A stretch of DNA of 35,578 nucleotides. Source: DATGLE01 sp035294325 (GTDB lineage: Bacteria > Chloroflexota > Ktedonobacteria > Ktedonobacterales > Ktedonobacteraceae). The position numbers were made by a program, and so were the translations under genes. Where the stretch lies: positions 1-35,578 of the forward strand of contig DATGLE010000015.1 of assembly GCA_035294325.1 (NCBI GenBank), written 5' to 3'. The notes beneath the pieces were generated by a model. It did no database searches, had not been told where the DNA came from, and was given only the letters and a program-made list of their open reading frames with translations. Shown in pieces: positions 1-6,802 of the stretch (positions within the stretch are counted from its first letter, which is position 1; every line of letters starts with the position of its first letter).

Positions 1-1
1 C

Positions 2-109
2 AGTGTCGAGGACTTGCAGAGCAAGGTCTTCGCGTTTATCGACTACTACAATCGCACGATGGCCAAGCCTTTCAAATGGACCTATCAAGGCAAAGCGTTA
101 ATGGTTTAA
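2..109 (+). CDS. IS630-family transposase, C-terminal fragment (5' end outside window)
   Basis: Reading from base 2, 35 codons end in TAA at 107-109. The peptide contains FIDYYNRTMAKPFKW followed by TYQGK, which is the characteristic C-terminal end of IS630/Tc1-mariner-type DDE transposases, recognised by eye. The gene continues upstream of the window, so it cannot be said whether it is intact. Just after the stop, at 116-129, is a small GGCGG/CCGCC palindrome that may belong to the terminal inverted repeat of the insertion sequence. The element end probably lies before about 145, close to the stop of the neighbouring minus-strand gene. Confidence 0.7.
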   Translation, partial: SVEDLQSKVFAFIDYYNRTMAKPFKWTYQGKALMV

Positions 110-115
110 ACTACT

Positions 116-129
116 GGCGGATTTCCGCC
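116..129. repeat. Small palindrome at probable IS630 right end
   Basis: GGCGG-ATTT-CCGCC lies 7 bases after the transposase stop. It may be part of the terminal inverted repeat, but the left end of the element is outside the window, so the pairing cannot be tested. Confidence 0.3.
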
Positions 130-137
130 TCAGTGTA

Positions 138-431
138 CTAGTCTCCTAAAAATTCAACGTATCCGCGTTCGAGCAGGCGTACAAGCGTTCGGGCTACCTC
201 CAACTCGCTGCGATGGACCAGGCGGGCTACTTCTTCGATAGTGCGCTGCCCATCCAGCAGGATGAGCACGGCACGATCTCGCCGCTCCATCTGGCACAAA
301 ATACGGGGCGTCCTGGCTAGCGGACGCGCACGAAAAATAGCATGAACGCCGTGTTGCGCCATCCCTTCCACATCTATTTTTACCGGAGAAAACGGTAGAC
401 ATCCGGTAAAGAAGGCGCGGGTTAATGTCAT
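138..431 (-). CDS. Small winged-helix-like hypothetical protein (97 aa)
   Basis: The ATG at 431 is preferred because an AGGAG ribosome-binding site sits 6 bases upstream; a second in-frame ATG at 437 is too close to that site. The C-terminal half (DRAVLILLDGQRTIEEVARL, then an ERGYVEF segment) looks like a winged-helix fold. It resembles the C-terminal helix-turn-helix of DUF4388/PilB-like or PqqD-like proteins, with a 'how many turns of decision' helix followed by a beta wing. The N-terminal half has no recognisable domain. The gene abuts the insertion sequence end. No function can be assigned. It could be a truncated remnant of a longer protein, but the good ribosome-binding site favours a real gene. 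Confidence 0.5.
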   Translation of the reverse strand: MTLTRAFFTGCLPFSPVKIDVEGMAQHGVHAIFRARPLARTPRILCQMERRDRAVLILLDGQRTIEEVARLVHRSELEVARTLVRLLERGYVEFLGD

Positions 432-566
432 ACCCATCTCCTCATAAAATCACATACACCCGGCACCCTGCGCGTGCCTGATCCAGTATTTACCACCGTA
501 TATCAATAATGCGCAAGCGGCTATACCTGTTGGGCTAGCCCTTATGGATCTTCCCTGCGATCCTCT

Positions 567-671
567 CCTTCGCTTACGCGGCAAAGCCGCGCCAGAACGC
601 GGCCTGCGTGAGCCAGAAGCCTGGGCCGTGTGGGCCGCGCCAGCCCTTCGCTTACGCGGCAAAGCCGCGCC
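567..671. repeat. 27-bp direct repeat (two copies, 567-593 and 645-671)
   Basis: Both copies begin CCTTCGCTTACGCGGC and end AAAGCCGCGCC. Each contains a CGCGGC-AAA-GCCGCG mini-hairpin, the satellite motif found beside other long hairpins in this window. Copies are 78 bp apart. Together with the hairpin at 675-735 they fill the 366-bp gap between the genes at 138-431 and 798-2669. I see no gene in that gap. Confidence 0.75.
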
Positions 672-674
672 GGA

Positions 675-735
675 GGAGATTGTACAGTGTATGAAAAAGG
701 CGCGAAGCGCCTTTTTCATACACTGTACAATCTCC
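675..735. repeat. Perfect 29-bp-arm hairpin with GAA apex (family copy 1)
   Basis: The arms 675-703 and 707-735 are perfectly complementary, with the trinucleotide GAA at 704-706 as the loop. The inner stem is AAAAAGGCGC/GCGCCTTTTT. It lies downstream of the anti-sigma gene ending at 798 on the minus strand and could act as its terminator. It belongs to the dispersed GAA-apex hairpin family described in the findings. Confidence 0.9.
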
Positions 736-797
736 CTGCGAAGCGCCGCGGGCGCTGAGTCGTATGGGAAAGAGAGGCCCTGAGAACCACATAGCTG

Positions 798-2669
798 CTA
801 CGGGATTTGCGTCCAGAGGATAGGGCCGCCGGCATCATTCTTATCGAGTTGCAACAGCGTGCCGTGCTGCGTATCGACCAGGTAGATACCCTCCTGCCCA
901 TCACTGACAGCCAGCGCCAGTTGTGATGGTGAGCTGACGGACCAGCTAAACGCGGATGCCGGTCCCTGTAGCCGGAGTGGTTGCGATGCCTTGCTCCCCT
1001 GCGCTGCGACGATCAGAACGTGCGTACCCGCGCTATAGGCGAGGCGCTGGCTATCCGGCGACCAGGCGGGGGCAGGGGTGTCGTTCACCCCCATCGCTAT
1101 CAGCGTATCGACGCCGGTTGCCAGATTGAGAATATGCAGCGTTCCGGCGCCCGATGAGAGCGCATCGAGGTAGCTTACGTACAGCCCATCAGGAGACCAT
1201 TGCACGGCGCCGACCTGCCTGCCCTGCGTCAGGCGCACTGTAGCGGCGTTGAGATTGACGCTGATGAGATCTCCGGCTGTGCCCGCATGCGACGCGACCA
1301 GCAGCCAGGCGCCCAGCCCTTGATTGCCGGCCCGGCTATAGACGGCCCCGCTATAATCTCCTGCCGCCAGCATACGCGGCGCGATCACATCCGCGCCCAC
1401 ACGCTGGAGCCAGAGACTATGAACGTGATCCCCGCTGCCGACGCTCCATGTAATCGCCGGGGCATCAACGCTGCCGGACCAGTCCAGGGTGAGCACCGTA
1501 TCCGATGGGTTGGCCGCCATCGCCACCGATGAAGCGATAGTGAGCAGCCCATGATTCTGCGTGTTATAATCCAGAATGCCTGTCTTACCATCATGGGTGA
1601 ACTCGAAAGCGATGCGGACGCCATCGGGCGACCATACCGGGTGCGAGACGCTTCCTTTCATGGGCAGGGGGACTGTATGGACTTCGCCCGTCCCGACATT
1701 GTAGATATAGAGGCCAGACGATCCTGTGCCTGCCGGATCGGCGACAAAGGCCAGCATACTGCCATCCGCGGACCAGCTCAGGCCGCTGAGAATACTGGCG
1801 CCGGTGCTTGTATCCCAGACCGATGCCGGCGACACGCCGGGTTTGAGCAGCGGCTGCCTGAGAACGGTATCGTTCTGCCCATCGCTGCGCAGCGTATGCA
1901 CAAAGCCATGTTGTAGATCGATATAAGCGAGCATGTTGCCGGCTGCATGCCCCGGCAGCGGAGTGCGCACGACCCAGTTCTCCGCGACGGTGACGCCTGG
2001 CGGCGTCAGGCGCGCGATTCCTCCGCTGCCATCGGTAGGGGCGCTCCAGAGTGCGCCATCGCGCAGGAAGACGAAGCGCGTGCCTGCCGGGAGCGGCCCC
2101 TGCTGTAAGCCAGCGGGCGGTGTTATCGCGCCGCTAGTAGTGGTCGCGCCCTGCTGGAGATGCCACAGGTTCCACCCGATGAGGCCGCCAATGCCGAAAG
2201 TCAGCAGCAGCGCGGCAGCAATGGCGAGGCGCATAATGCGTATGCTGCGCTTCCAGGTGCTGCTGCCCCCGCGCGCGAACGGATCAAGCGCGGGAGCGTA
2301 TCTGGTCGGGGTATCGGATGGCGGAGAAGCGTTGCGGCCACCGGGCAGAGCAATCAGTCGCGGGCGTCTGGGATCGTCGTGTTCAACGCGGCGGAACGGG
2401 GCTGTTGGCTCGTCGGTTCTGCGCCTGGTTCCGAATGTACCTGTCAGTTCCAGATATTCGGGCGAGGAAAAGAGCCTCTCACGTAGCGAGTGGTTGGGGG
2501 CGATACGAGGCAACTGGGAGAGAAGCGTATCGAAGTATTGAAAGTCAGCGAGGATCTGTCTGCATTCCGCGCAAGTTAGCAGGTGAGCCTCAACCTCGCG
2601 ACGTTCTTGCGGGGCGAGTGCAGCGTCAAGGTAAGCGCTGAGAAGCTCCTTGACCTGCTCGCAATTCAT
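798..2669 (-). CDS. Zinc-finger anti-sigma factor with C-terminal TolB/WD40-like propeller (623 aa)
   Basis: Residues 1-40 form a zf-HC2 anti-sigma zinc finger with H29-x3-C33-x2-C36, plus an MNC start typical of the family. A transmembrane helix lies at about 147-169 (AIAAALLLTFGIGGLIG). The remaining 450 residues are extracytoplasmic and contain repeated WSPDG-type blades (for example LSWSADGSMLAFV and VQWSPDGLYVSYL), the signature of TolB/PD40 beta-propellers. By family, it binds and silences its sigma factor at the membrane until the outer domain senses something; the signal is unknown. The start overlaps the stop of the upstream sigma gene by 4 bases (ATGA), so the two are translationally coupled. 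The next minus-strand feature downstream is a hairpin at 675-735. Confidence 0.88.
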   Translation of the reverse strand: MNCEQVKELLSAYLDAALAPQERREVEAHLLTCAECRQILADFQYFDTLLSQLPRIAPNHSLRERLFSSPEYLELTGTFGTRRRTDEPTAPFRRVEHDDPRRPRLIALPGGRNASPPSDTPTRYAPALDPFARGGSSTWKRSIRIMRLAIAAALLLTFGIGGLIGWNLWHLQQGATTTSGAITPPAGLQQGPLPAGTRFVFLRDGALWSAPTDGSGGIARLTPPGVTVAENWVVRTPLPGHAAGNMLAYIDLQHGFVHTLRSDGQNDTVLRQPLLKPGVSPASVWDTSTGASILSGLSWSADGSMLAFVADPAGTGSSGLYIYNVGTGEVHTVPLPMKGSVSHPVWSPDGVRIAFEFTHDGKTGILDYNTQNHGLLTIASSVAMAANPSDTVLTLDWSGSVDAPAITWSVGSGDHVHSLWLQRVGADVIAPRMLAAGDYSGAVYSRAGNQGLGAWLLVASHAGTAGDLISVNLNAATVRLTQGRQVGAVQWSPDGLYVSYLDALSSGAGTLHILNLATGVDTLIAMGVNDTPAPAWSPDSQRLAYSAGTHVLIVAAQGSKASQPLRLQGPASAFSWSVSSPSQLALAVSDGQEGIYLVDTQHGTLLQLDKNDAGGPILWTQIP

Positions 2670-3202
2670 GGTGTTCCTCCTCCGTGTTCCAGAGCGCGAT
2701 AATGCTCCCGAAACGATTGGCGCGCTCGTGAGAGATACATCTTGACGCCGCTCTCCGCAATATTCAATGCCTGGGCGATTTCACTATAGGAGAAGCCCTC
2801 CTGCGTGTACAGAAGGAGAGCCGCCCTGTATTGCTGGGGCATGCGACGGAGGGCTGCACGAACCAGCTCTGTCGTCCCATATATCTCCTGCGGATCTGCA
2901 CTCTCGACATCGGCCGGTTCATGATCGAGGTCCTGCCAGGGCAACCACGCGATCAACTTGCGACGACGAAGTGCATCATAGGCTGTGTTCGTCGCAATAC
3001 GGTACAGCCAGGCCGACAACTTCAAGTTCGCATCCATCTTAGGTAGGGCGCGAAACGCCTTTAAAAATGTATCCTGCGTTAGATCATCGGCCTGCTCGCG
3101 ATCCCCCACCAGATGATATACATAGTTATAGATAGGTGTCTTATATTCGTCGTAGATTTGTTCAAAGGACCAGGAATGCTCCCTGGTTTCCACCCGGGCC
3201 AT
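2666..3202 (-). CDS. ECF-type RNA polymerase sigma factor (178 aa)
   Basis: Region 2 spans about residues 14-85 (YNYVYHLVGDREQADDLTQD, then LSAWLYRIATNTAYD). Region 4 spans about 112-172, with the helix-turn-helix SYSEIAQALNIAESGVKMYL. Length and layout fit extracytoplasmic-function sigma factors, which redirect RNA polymerase to a small regulon. It is the first gene of a two-gene unit with the anti-sigma factor at 798-2669 and overlaps it by 4 bases. A possible GGAAC-type autoregulatory promoter lies just upstream at 3238-3249 on the minus strand. Confidence 0.92.
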   Translation of the reverse strand: MARVETREHSWSFEQIYDEYKTPIYNYVYHLVGDREQADDLTQDTFLKAFRALPKMDANLKLSAWLYRIATNTAYDALRRRKLIAWLPWQDLDHEPADVESADPQEIYGTTELVRAALRRMPQQYRAALLLYTQEGFSYSEIAQALNIAESGVKMYLSRARQSFREHYRALEHGGGTP

Positions 3203-3237
3203 GCGCTACAATCCCTTCGATGGCTACAGTTATCATC

Positions 3238-3352
3238 TTGTCCGTTCCATGCAAGTGATCGTAGCTCATCTCCGAAGCGACGCGGGCGCCTGCCTCCTGG
3301 CAACCCTGCGGGGGCGGAATGGCTTTATCCTTCTGTGTAGTGGAACGGACAA
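3238..3352. promoter_or_regulatory. 12-bp inverted pair resembling ECF -35 elements (3238-3249 and 3341-3352)
   Basis: TTGTCCGTTCCA at 3238-3249 is the exact reverse complement of TGGAACGGACAA at 3341-3352. Each contains GGAAC, the usual ECF -35 core. The left copy points toward the sigma gene, whose start is 36 bases away. The right copy points toward mtnA. No shared -10 motif is evident, so the promoter reading is tentative; an inverted operator pair is the alternative. Confidence 0.3.
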
Positions 3353-3391
3353 CCCGCGCTATCAGTAACATTGCAGAGTAGTCATAGACAC

Positions 3392-3420
3392 TTGCAGTTG
3401 CGTGGGGTTTCGTCTATCAT
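3392..3420 (+). promoter_or_regulatory. Possible promoter upstream of mtnA
   Basis: TTGCAG and TATCAT are separated by 17 bases. The -10 matches the consensus at five of six positions; the -35 is weak. If used, the leader of mtnA would contain the whole hairpin cluster at 3546-3829. A bulged hairpin (CCTCC-T-CGTTA / TAACG-GGAGG) follows at 3503-3525. Confidence 0.25.
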
Positions 3421-3545
3421 GGTAGCATACTCCGGTGGAATTCCGACTATGCTTAACCCTGTTCTTAGTACTATTTGGTGGATGCGAGCTGCTATAACGC
3501 TTCCTCCTCGTTAAATAACGGGAGGTTCCGGCAGTTTTTACCATC

Positions 3546-3829
3546 GCGCGGCTGCGCCGCGCAAGAAATATATGCTGTTGTGTCAGAAAGACGCGAAGCG
3601 TCTTTCTGACACAACAGCATATATAGGGCGGGCGCTTGCGGGGAGCCGCCAGAGATAGAAGGCGTAGTGTGGGACCGGCGCGAAGCGCCTTTCTGACACA
3701 ACAGCGTATATAGGCGGGCGCTTGCGGTGGGCCGCCAGGGATAGAAGGCGTAGTGTGGGACCGGCGCGAAGCGCCGGTCCCACACTAAAAATATATAGGA
3801 CGAGCGCCGTAGGCGCGAGCAAGCGCAGG
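3546..3829. repeat. Hairpin cluster with an 86/87-bp tandem duplication (family copies 2a-2c)
   Basis: In order, the region holds a satellite mini-hairpin GCGCGGC-TGC-GCCGCGC (3546-3562), a perfect hairpin with 27-bp arms and GAA apex (3568-3624), and a chimeric hairpin with apex at 3682-3684 whose arms do not match. It ends with a perfect 17-bp-arm hairpin with GAA apex (3751-3787) and a second satellite (about 3810-3829). The stretch from the first apex to the second repeats from the second to the third, with period 87 then 86. The chimera carries the left arm of hairpin 3 and the right arm of hairpin 1. Everything lies in the 645-bp gap before mtnA. Confidence 0.88.
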
Positions 3830-3848
3830 TGAAGGAGAAAGTCATTCT

Positions 3849-4973
3849 ATGATTGACCACTATCAGCGTGTACGCACCGTGTGGTGGGAAGAAGACGCAC
3901 AGGGCGCAAAAGTGTGTATGGTGGATCAATCGCTGCTGCCGCAGGAGGTCGTCTACCTGCGCCTCGATCACGAGCAGCAGGTTGCCGATGCGATTACAAC
4001 TCTGAAGGTGCGAGGCGCCCCCGCTATCGGAGTGACGGCGGCCTTTGGCATGGCGCTGGCCCTGGCTCGTTTATTGCGCGAGCGAGAAGCGCGTGGAGAG
4101 CCGCTGACGATGGACGAGGCGCAAGAGCACCTGCGCGCCGCCGGCGGGCTGCTGCGCCGCACACGCCCGACAGCGGTCAATCTTTTCTGGGCCATCGAGC
4201 GCATGCAGCGCCGCGCTGATCGTGCCATCGAGCAGGGCGCATCGCTCCGCGAACTGGCGCGCACCTTGCAAGCTGAAGCCCAGGCCATCGCCGACGAGGA
4301 CCGCGACGCTTGCCTGAAAATGGGCACTTACGGAGCCGAACTGATCGCCGATGGCGATACGCTGCTGACGCATTGCAATGCCGGAGCGCTGGCAACCGCA
4401 GGCTGGGGAACGGCGCTGGCGCCGATCTACGTTGCGAAGCGCGCGGGCAAGAAGATACATGTCTTTGTCGATGAAACGCGCCCGGTGTTGCAAGGTGCAC
4501 GCCTGACGGCCTGGGAGTTGCAGCAGGAGGGCGTCCCTCTCACATTGATTACCGATAATATGGCGGGGCATTTCATGCGTCATGGCGACATCAGGGCCGT
4601 TTTTGTGGGGGCGGACCGCATTGCCGCCAATGGCGATGTCGCCAACAAGATCGGAACCTACAGTGTCGCAGTGCTGGCGCAGGCCCACCGTATTCCTTTC
4701 TATGTGGTCGCGCCATGCTCCACCATCGATTTCGCCATCGCGTCCGGCGAAGACATCCCTATAGAACAGCGCAGCCCGGAGGAGGTAACGAGCGTGCGCG
4801 GCGCGCAGATCGCTCCCACCGGTGTCCATGTCGCCAACCCCGCCTTCGATGTCACGCCTCATAGCCTCGTAAGCGCTATTATCACGGAAAAGGGTATTGT
4901 GCGCCCTCCATATGACACTACCTTGCGCCAGATCTGTTTGGAGCATTATAATCCTGAGAAGGAATATCGTTGA
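3849..4973 (+). CDS. mtnA: S-methyl-5-thioribose-1-phosphate isomerase (374 aa)
   Basis: This cytosolic enzyme isomerises methylthioribose-1-phosphate to methylthioribulose-1-phosphate in methionine salvage from methylthioadenosine; relatives also act on 5-deoxyribose-1-phosphate. Family blocks are all present: VRGAPAIG near residue 55, THCNAGALATAGWG with the catalytic cysteine C176, TRPVLQGARLTAWEL, and GADRIAANGDVANKIGT with the catalytic aspartate D256. Length is normal. The start ATG at 3849 has a GAAGGAGAAAG ribosome-binding site. Its stop overlaps the next start (TGATG), so it is co-translated with the HD-domain gene. Neighbours ahcY and metK support a role in recycling products of S-adenosylmethionine use. 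Confidence 0.95.
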   Translation: MIDHYQRVRTVWWEEDAQGAKVCMVDQSLLPQEVVYLRLDHEQQVADAITTLKVRGAPAIGVTAAFGMALALARLLREREARGEPLTMDEAQEHLRAAGGLLRRTRPTAVNLFWAIERMQRRADRAIEQGASLRELARTLQAEAQAIADEDRDACLKMGTYGAELIADGDTLLTHCNAGALATAGWGTALAPIYVAKRAGKKIHVFVDETRPVLQGARLTAWELQQEGVPLTLITDNMAGHFMRHGDIRAVFVGADRIAANGDVANKIGTYSVAVLAQAHRIPFYVVAPCSTIDFAIASGEDIPIEQRSPEEVTSVRGAQIAPTGVHVANPAFDVTPHSLVSAIITEKGIVRPPYDTTLRQICLEHYNPEKEYR

Positions 4974-5605
4974 TGGATACGGATATCGTGCGAGTCGCCG
5001 CTCATTATGCGCAGAGCAGATTGGGAGACGAGGCTTTTCGCTATACGAGCGCGGTTGTTGCGAATTGTAAAATGCTGGCTCTACAACTCGAAGCCGAGGA
5101 GGAACATACCCCGCCTGTAGATATGGAAGCGCTGGTGATCGCTGCTTATCTGCATGATATCTCTATTGCCGAGTACGGTTTGCGCGATCACCAGCGTATG
5201 TCCGCGGCGCTGGCGGTTGAGTTCTTAAGGTCGCAGGGCTTCCCTGCGGAGCGTATCAAAAGGGTGGAGCAGGCGATTCTGCTGCATACGGAGGCCGTTC
5301 CCGCCGACCAGCGCGCAGCGGTCCCTCTGGAGGGGCTGATCCTGTATGACGCGGACAAACTGGGGCGACTCAGCGGGTTGTCAGTGGTGACTGCATTGAT
5401 CCAGCTGGGTTCTATCCGTCCCAATGACTCGCTTTCGGGCGAGGATCTGACCACCGTTTTGCGTCAGATTGAGGAGCATTTTATCGATCTCTATCATTCC
5501 TTGCATACGCAGCCGGCGCGTGAGTTAGCGCGTGATAAGTTTAACAACACGCTGGCTTTTCTCGATGGCGTGATTGAGCACCTGAGCGAGGCCACGCCGG
5601 TCTAG
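4973..5605 (+). CDS. HD-domain protein (210 aa), metal-site first histidine replaced
   Basis: The ATG at 4973 is chosen over a TTG three bases earlier. It overlaps the mtnA stop by one base and has AGAAGGA upstream. An HD phosphohydrolase-like fold is seen: AAYLHDISIAEYG with H61-D62, a helix around H105, and LYDADKLGRLSG with D126 and D128. By eye alignment, the usual first metal-binding histidine (H in the x-H-T-x-R-V-type helix) is Y24 here, so metal binding may differ. HD proteins hydrolyse phosphate esters, often nucleotides. Placement between mtnA and a PfkB kinase suggests a substrate in nucleoside or sugar-phosphate salvage, which is inference only. Confidence 0.75.
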   Translation: MDTDIVRVAAHYAQSRLGDEAFRYTSAVVANCKMLALQLEAEEEHTPPVDMEALVIAAYLHDISIAEYGLRDHQRMSAALAVEFLRSQGFPAERIKRVEQAILLHTEAVPADQRAAVPLEGLILYDADKLGRLSGLSVVTALIQLGSIRPNDSLSGEDLTTVLRQIEEHFIDLYHSLHTQPARELARDKFNNTLAFLDGVIEHLSEATPV

Positions 5606-5661
5606 GATTACCTGGCGACCACAAGGGACGCCACTACATTACTATATTGTGGAGTTTGGCT

Positions 5662-6600
5662 GTGTCTATTCTCGTTGTTGGCTCTGTAGCCCTTGATAAT
5701 ATTGAAACCCCTTTTGCTCATGTAGAGAACGTTCTTGGGGGTGCTGCATCATATTTTTCGACTGCGGCTTCGCTCTACAATCAGGTTAATCTGGTAGCCA
5801 TCGTTGGCAGTGATTTTCCGCATGAGTATCTCGACTTCTGGCGCAGCCGCCGCGTGAATCTGAGCGGCCTCCAGATCCAGGAAGGCAGAACGTTCCGCTG
5901 GAGCGGGCGCTATCACATGGATATGAACACGCGCGACACGCTGGATACGCAATTAGGCGTCTACGCGAATTTTCATCCCGTCATCCCCGAAGAATACAAG
6001 CAGAGCCAGCTTGTCTTCCTGGCGAATATCCAGCCCGAATTGCAGATGGAAGTGCTTTCGCAGATGCCGCGCCCGCGCCTCACGGTCCTCGATTCGATGG
6101 AACTGTGGATTATGACCGAGCGCCCGCAGTTGAGCGAGGTCATCAAGCGCGTGGATATGCTCTTAATGAGCGAGGAAGAAGTGCGCCAGTATACCGATCA
6201 GCCGAGCATCGTTACCGGAGTGCGCCAGCTTTTTAGCCTGGGCCTGAAATACGTGGTGGTCAAGCAGGGAAGCTACGGAGCGCTGCTCTTCGGGGCCGAT
6301 GGCTCCTATTTTAGCGCGCCGGCCTACCCGCTGGAAGAGGTTATCGATCCTACAGGGGCGGGCGATGCCTTTGCCGGCGGCATGCTCGGCTATCTCTCGG
6401 CAGTCGAGCCGCGTGCCGACGGTAGCTATGCCTTCGCCGACCTCAGACGCGCGGTGGTGCATGGCAATATCCTCGGCTCTTTTGCCTGTGCCGCCTTCAG
6501 CATCGATTGCCTGCGCACGGTGACAATGGATGATGTGGCTACACGCTACAAGGCGCTGGTGGCCTGCTCGCACTTCGACCAGGACTGGCGCCACAGTTGA
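5662..6600 (+). CDS. PfkB-family carbohydrate/nucleoside kinase (312 aa)
   Basis: The GTG start at 5662 is preferred to a TTG at 5647 because GGAG sits 7 bases upstream and the protein then begins MSILVVGSVALDN, a standard PfkB beginning. The N-terminal GG motif is at 26-27 (VLGGAASYF) and the C-terminal signature DPTGAGDAFAGG has catalytic D235. PfkB (ribokinase-like) enzymes phosphorylate sugars or nucleosides with ATP. The gene lies 56 bp after the HD gene and 200 bp before ahcY. An adenosine-kinase-like role, removing the adenosine made by S-adenosylhomocysteine hydrolase, or a pentose kinase role in methylthioribose salvage, fits the context. Sequence alone does not decide the substrate. 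Confidence 0.85.
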   Translation: MSILVVGSVALDNIETPFAHVENVLGGAASYFSTAASLYNQVNLVAIVGSDFPHEYLDFWRSRRVNLSGLQIQEGRTFRWSGRYHMDMNTRDTLDTQLGVYANFHPVIPEEYKQSQLVFLANIQPELQMEVLSQMPRPRLTVLDSMELWIMTERPQLSEVIKRVDMLLMSEEEVRQYTDQPSIVTGVRQLFSLGLKYVVVKQGSYGALLFGADGSYFSAPAYPLEEVIDPTGAGDAFAGGMLGYLSAVEPRADGSYAFADLRRAVVHGNILGSFACAAFSIDCLRTVTMDDVATRYKALVACSHFDQDWRHS

Positions 6601-6665
6601 ATGTTGTACAATAGTTGACAAACTATCATGCTATCCCGGAGAGGATGTCTGACTTCCGTGACCGC

Positions 6666-6759
6666 GCAAGGAAGAGAGTTTGTTGTGTGAGCAATGCGCG
6701 AAGCGCATTGCTCACACAACAAACTCTCTAAAGCGAGCGCCGCAGGCGCGAGCAAGGAA
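6666..6759. repeat. GAA-apex hairpin plus satellite, flanked by 8-bp direct repeat (family copy 3)
   Basis: A perfect hairpin with 27-bp arms and GAA loop spans 6673-6729. The satellite GCGAGCGCC-GCA-GGCGCGAGC follows at 6733-6753. GCAAGGAA occurs at 6666-6673 and again at 6752-6759, directly bracketing the unit like a target-site duplication. It lies in the leader of ahcY, 44 bases before its ATG. Confidence 0.88.
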
Positions 6760-6802
6760 TTGAATTGGGGACCAGCCATCCTCTGATAGAGAAGGAGAAT
6801 AT

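Noticed and set aside
3503..3525. Bulged hairpin as a terminator for an upstream plus-strand transcript
   Set aside because: No plus-strand gene lies upstream and no T-run directly follows the stem. It is noted only as a possible leader structure.
3492..3971. Minus-strand open frames through the hairpin cluster before mtnA
   Set aside because: They are created by the repeated palindromes (same peptide blocks recurring) and overlap the mtnA start.
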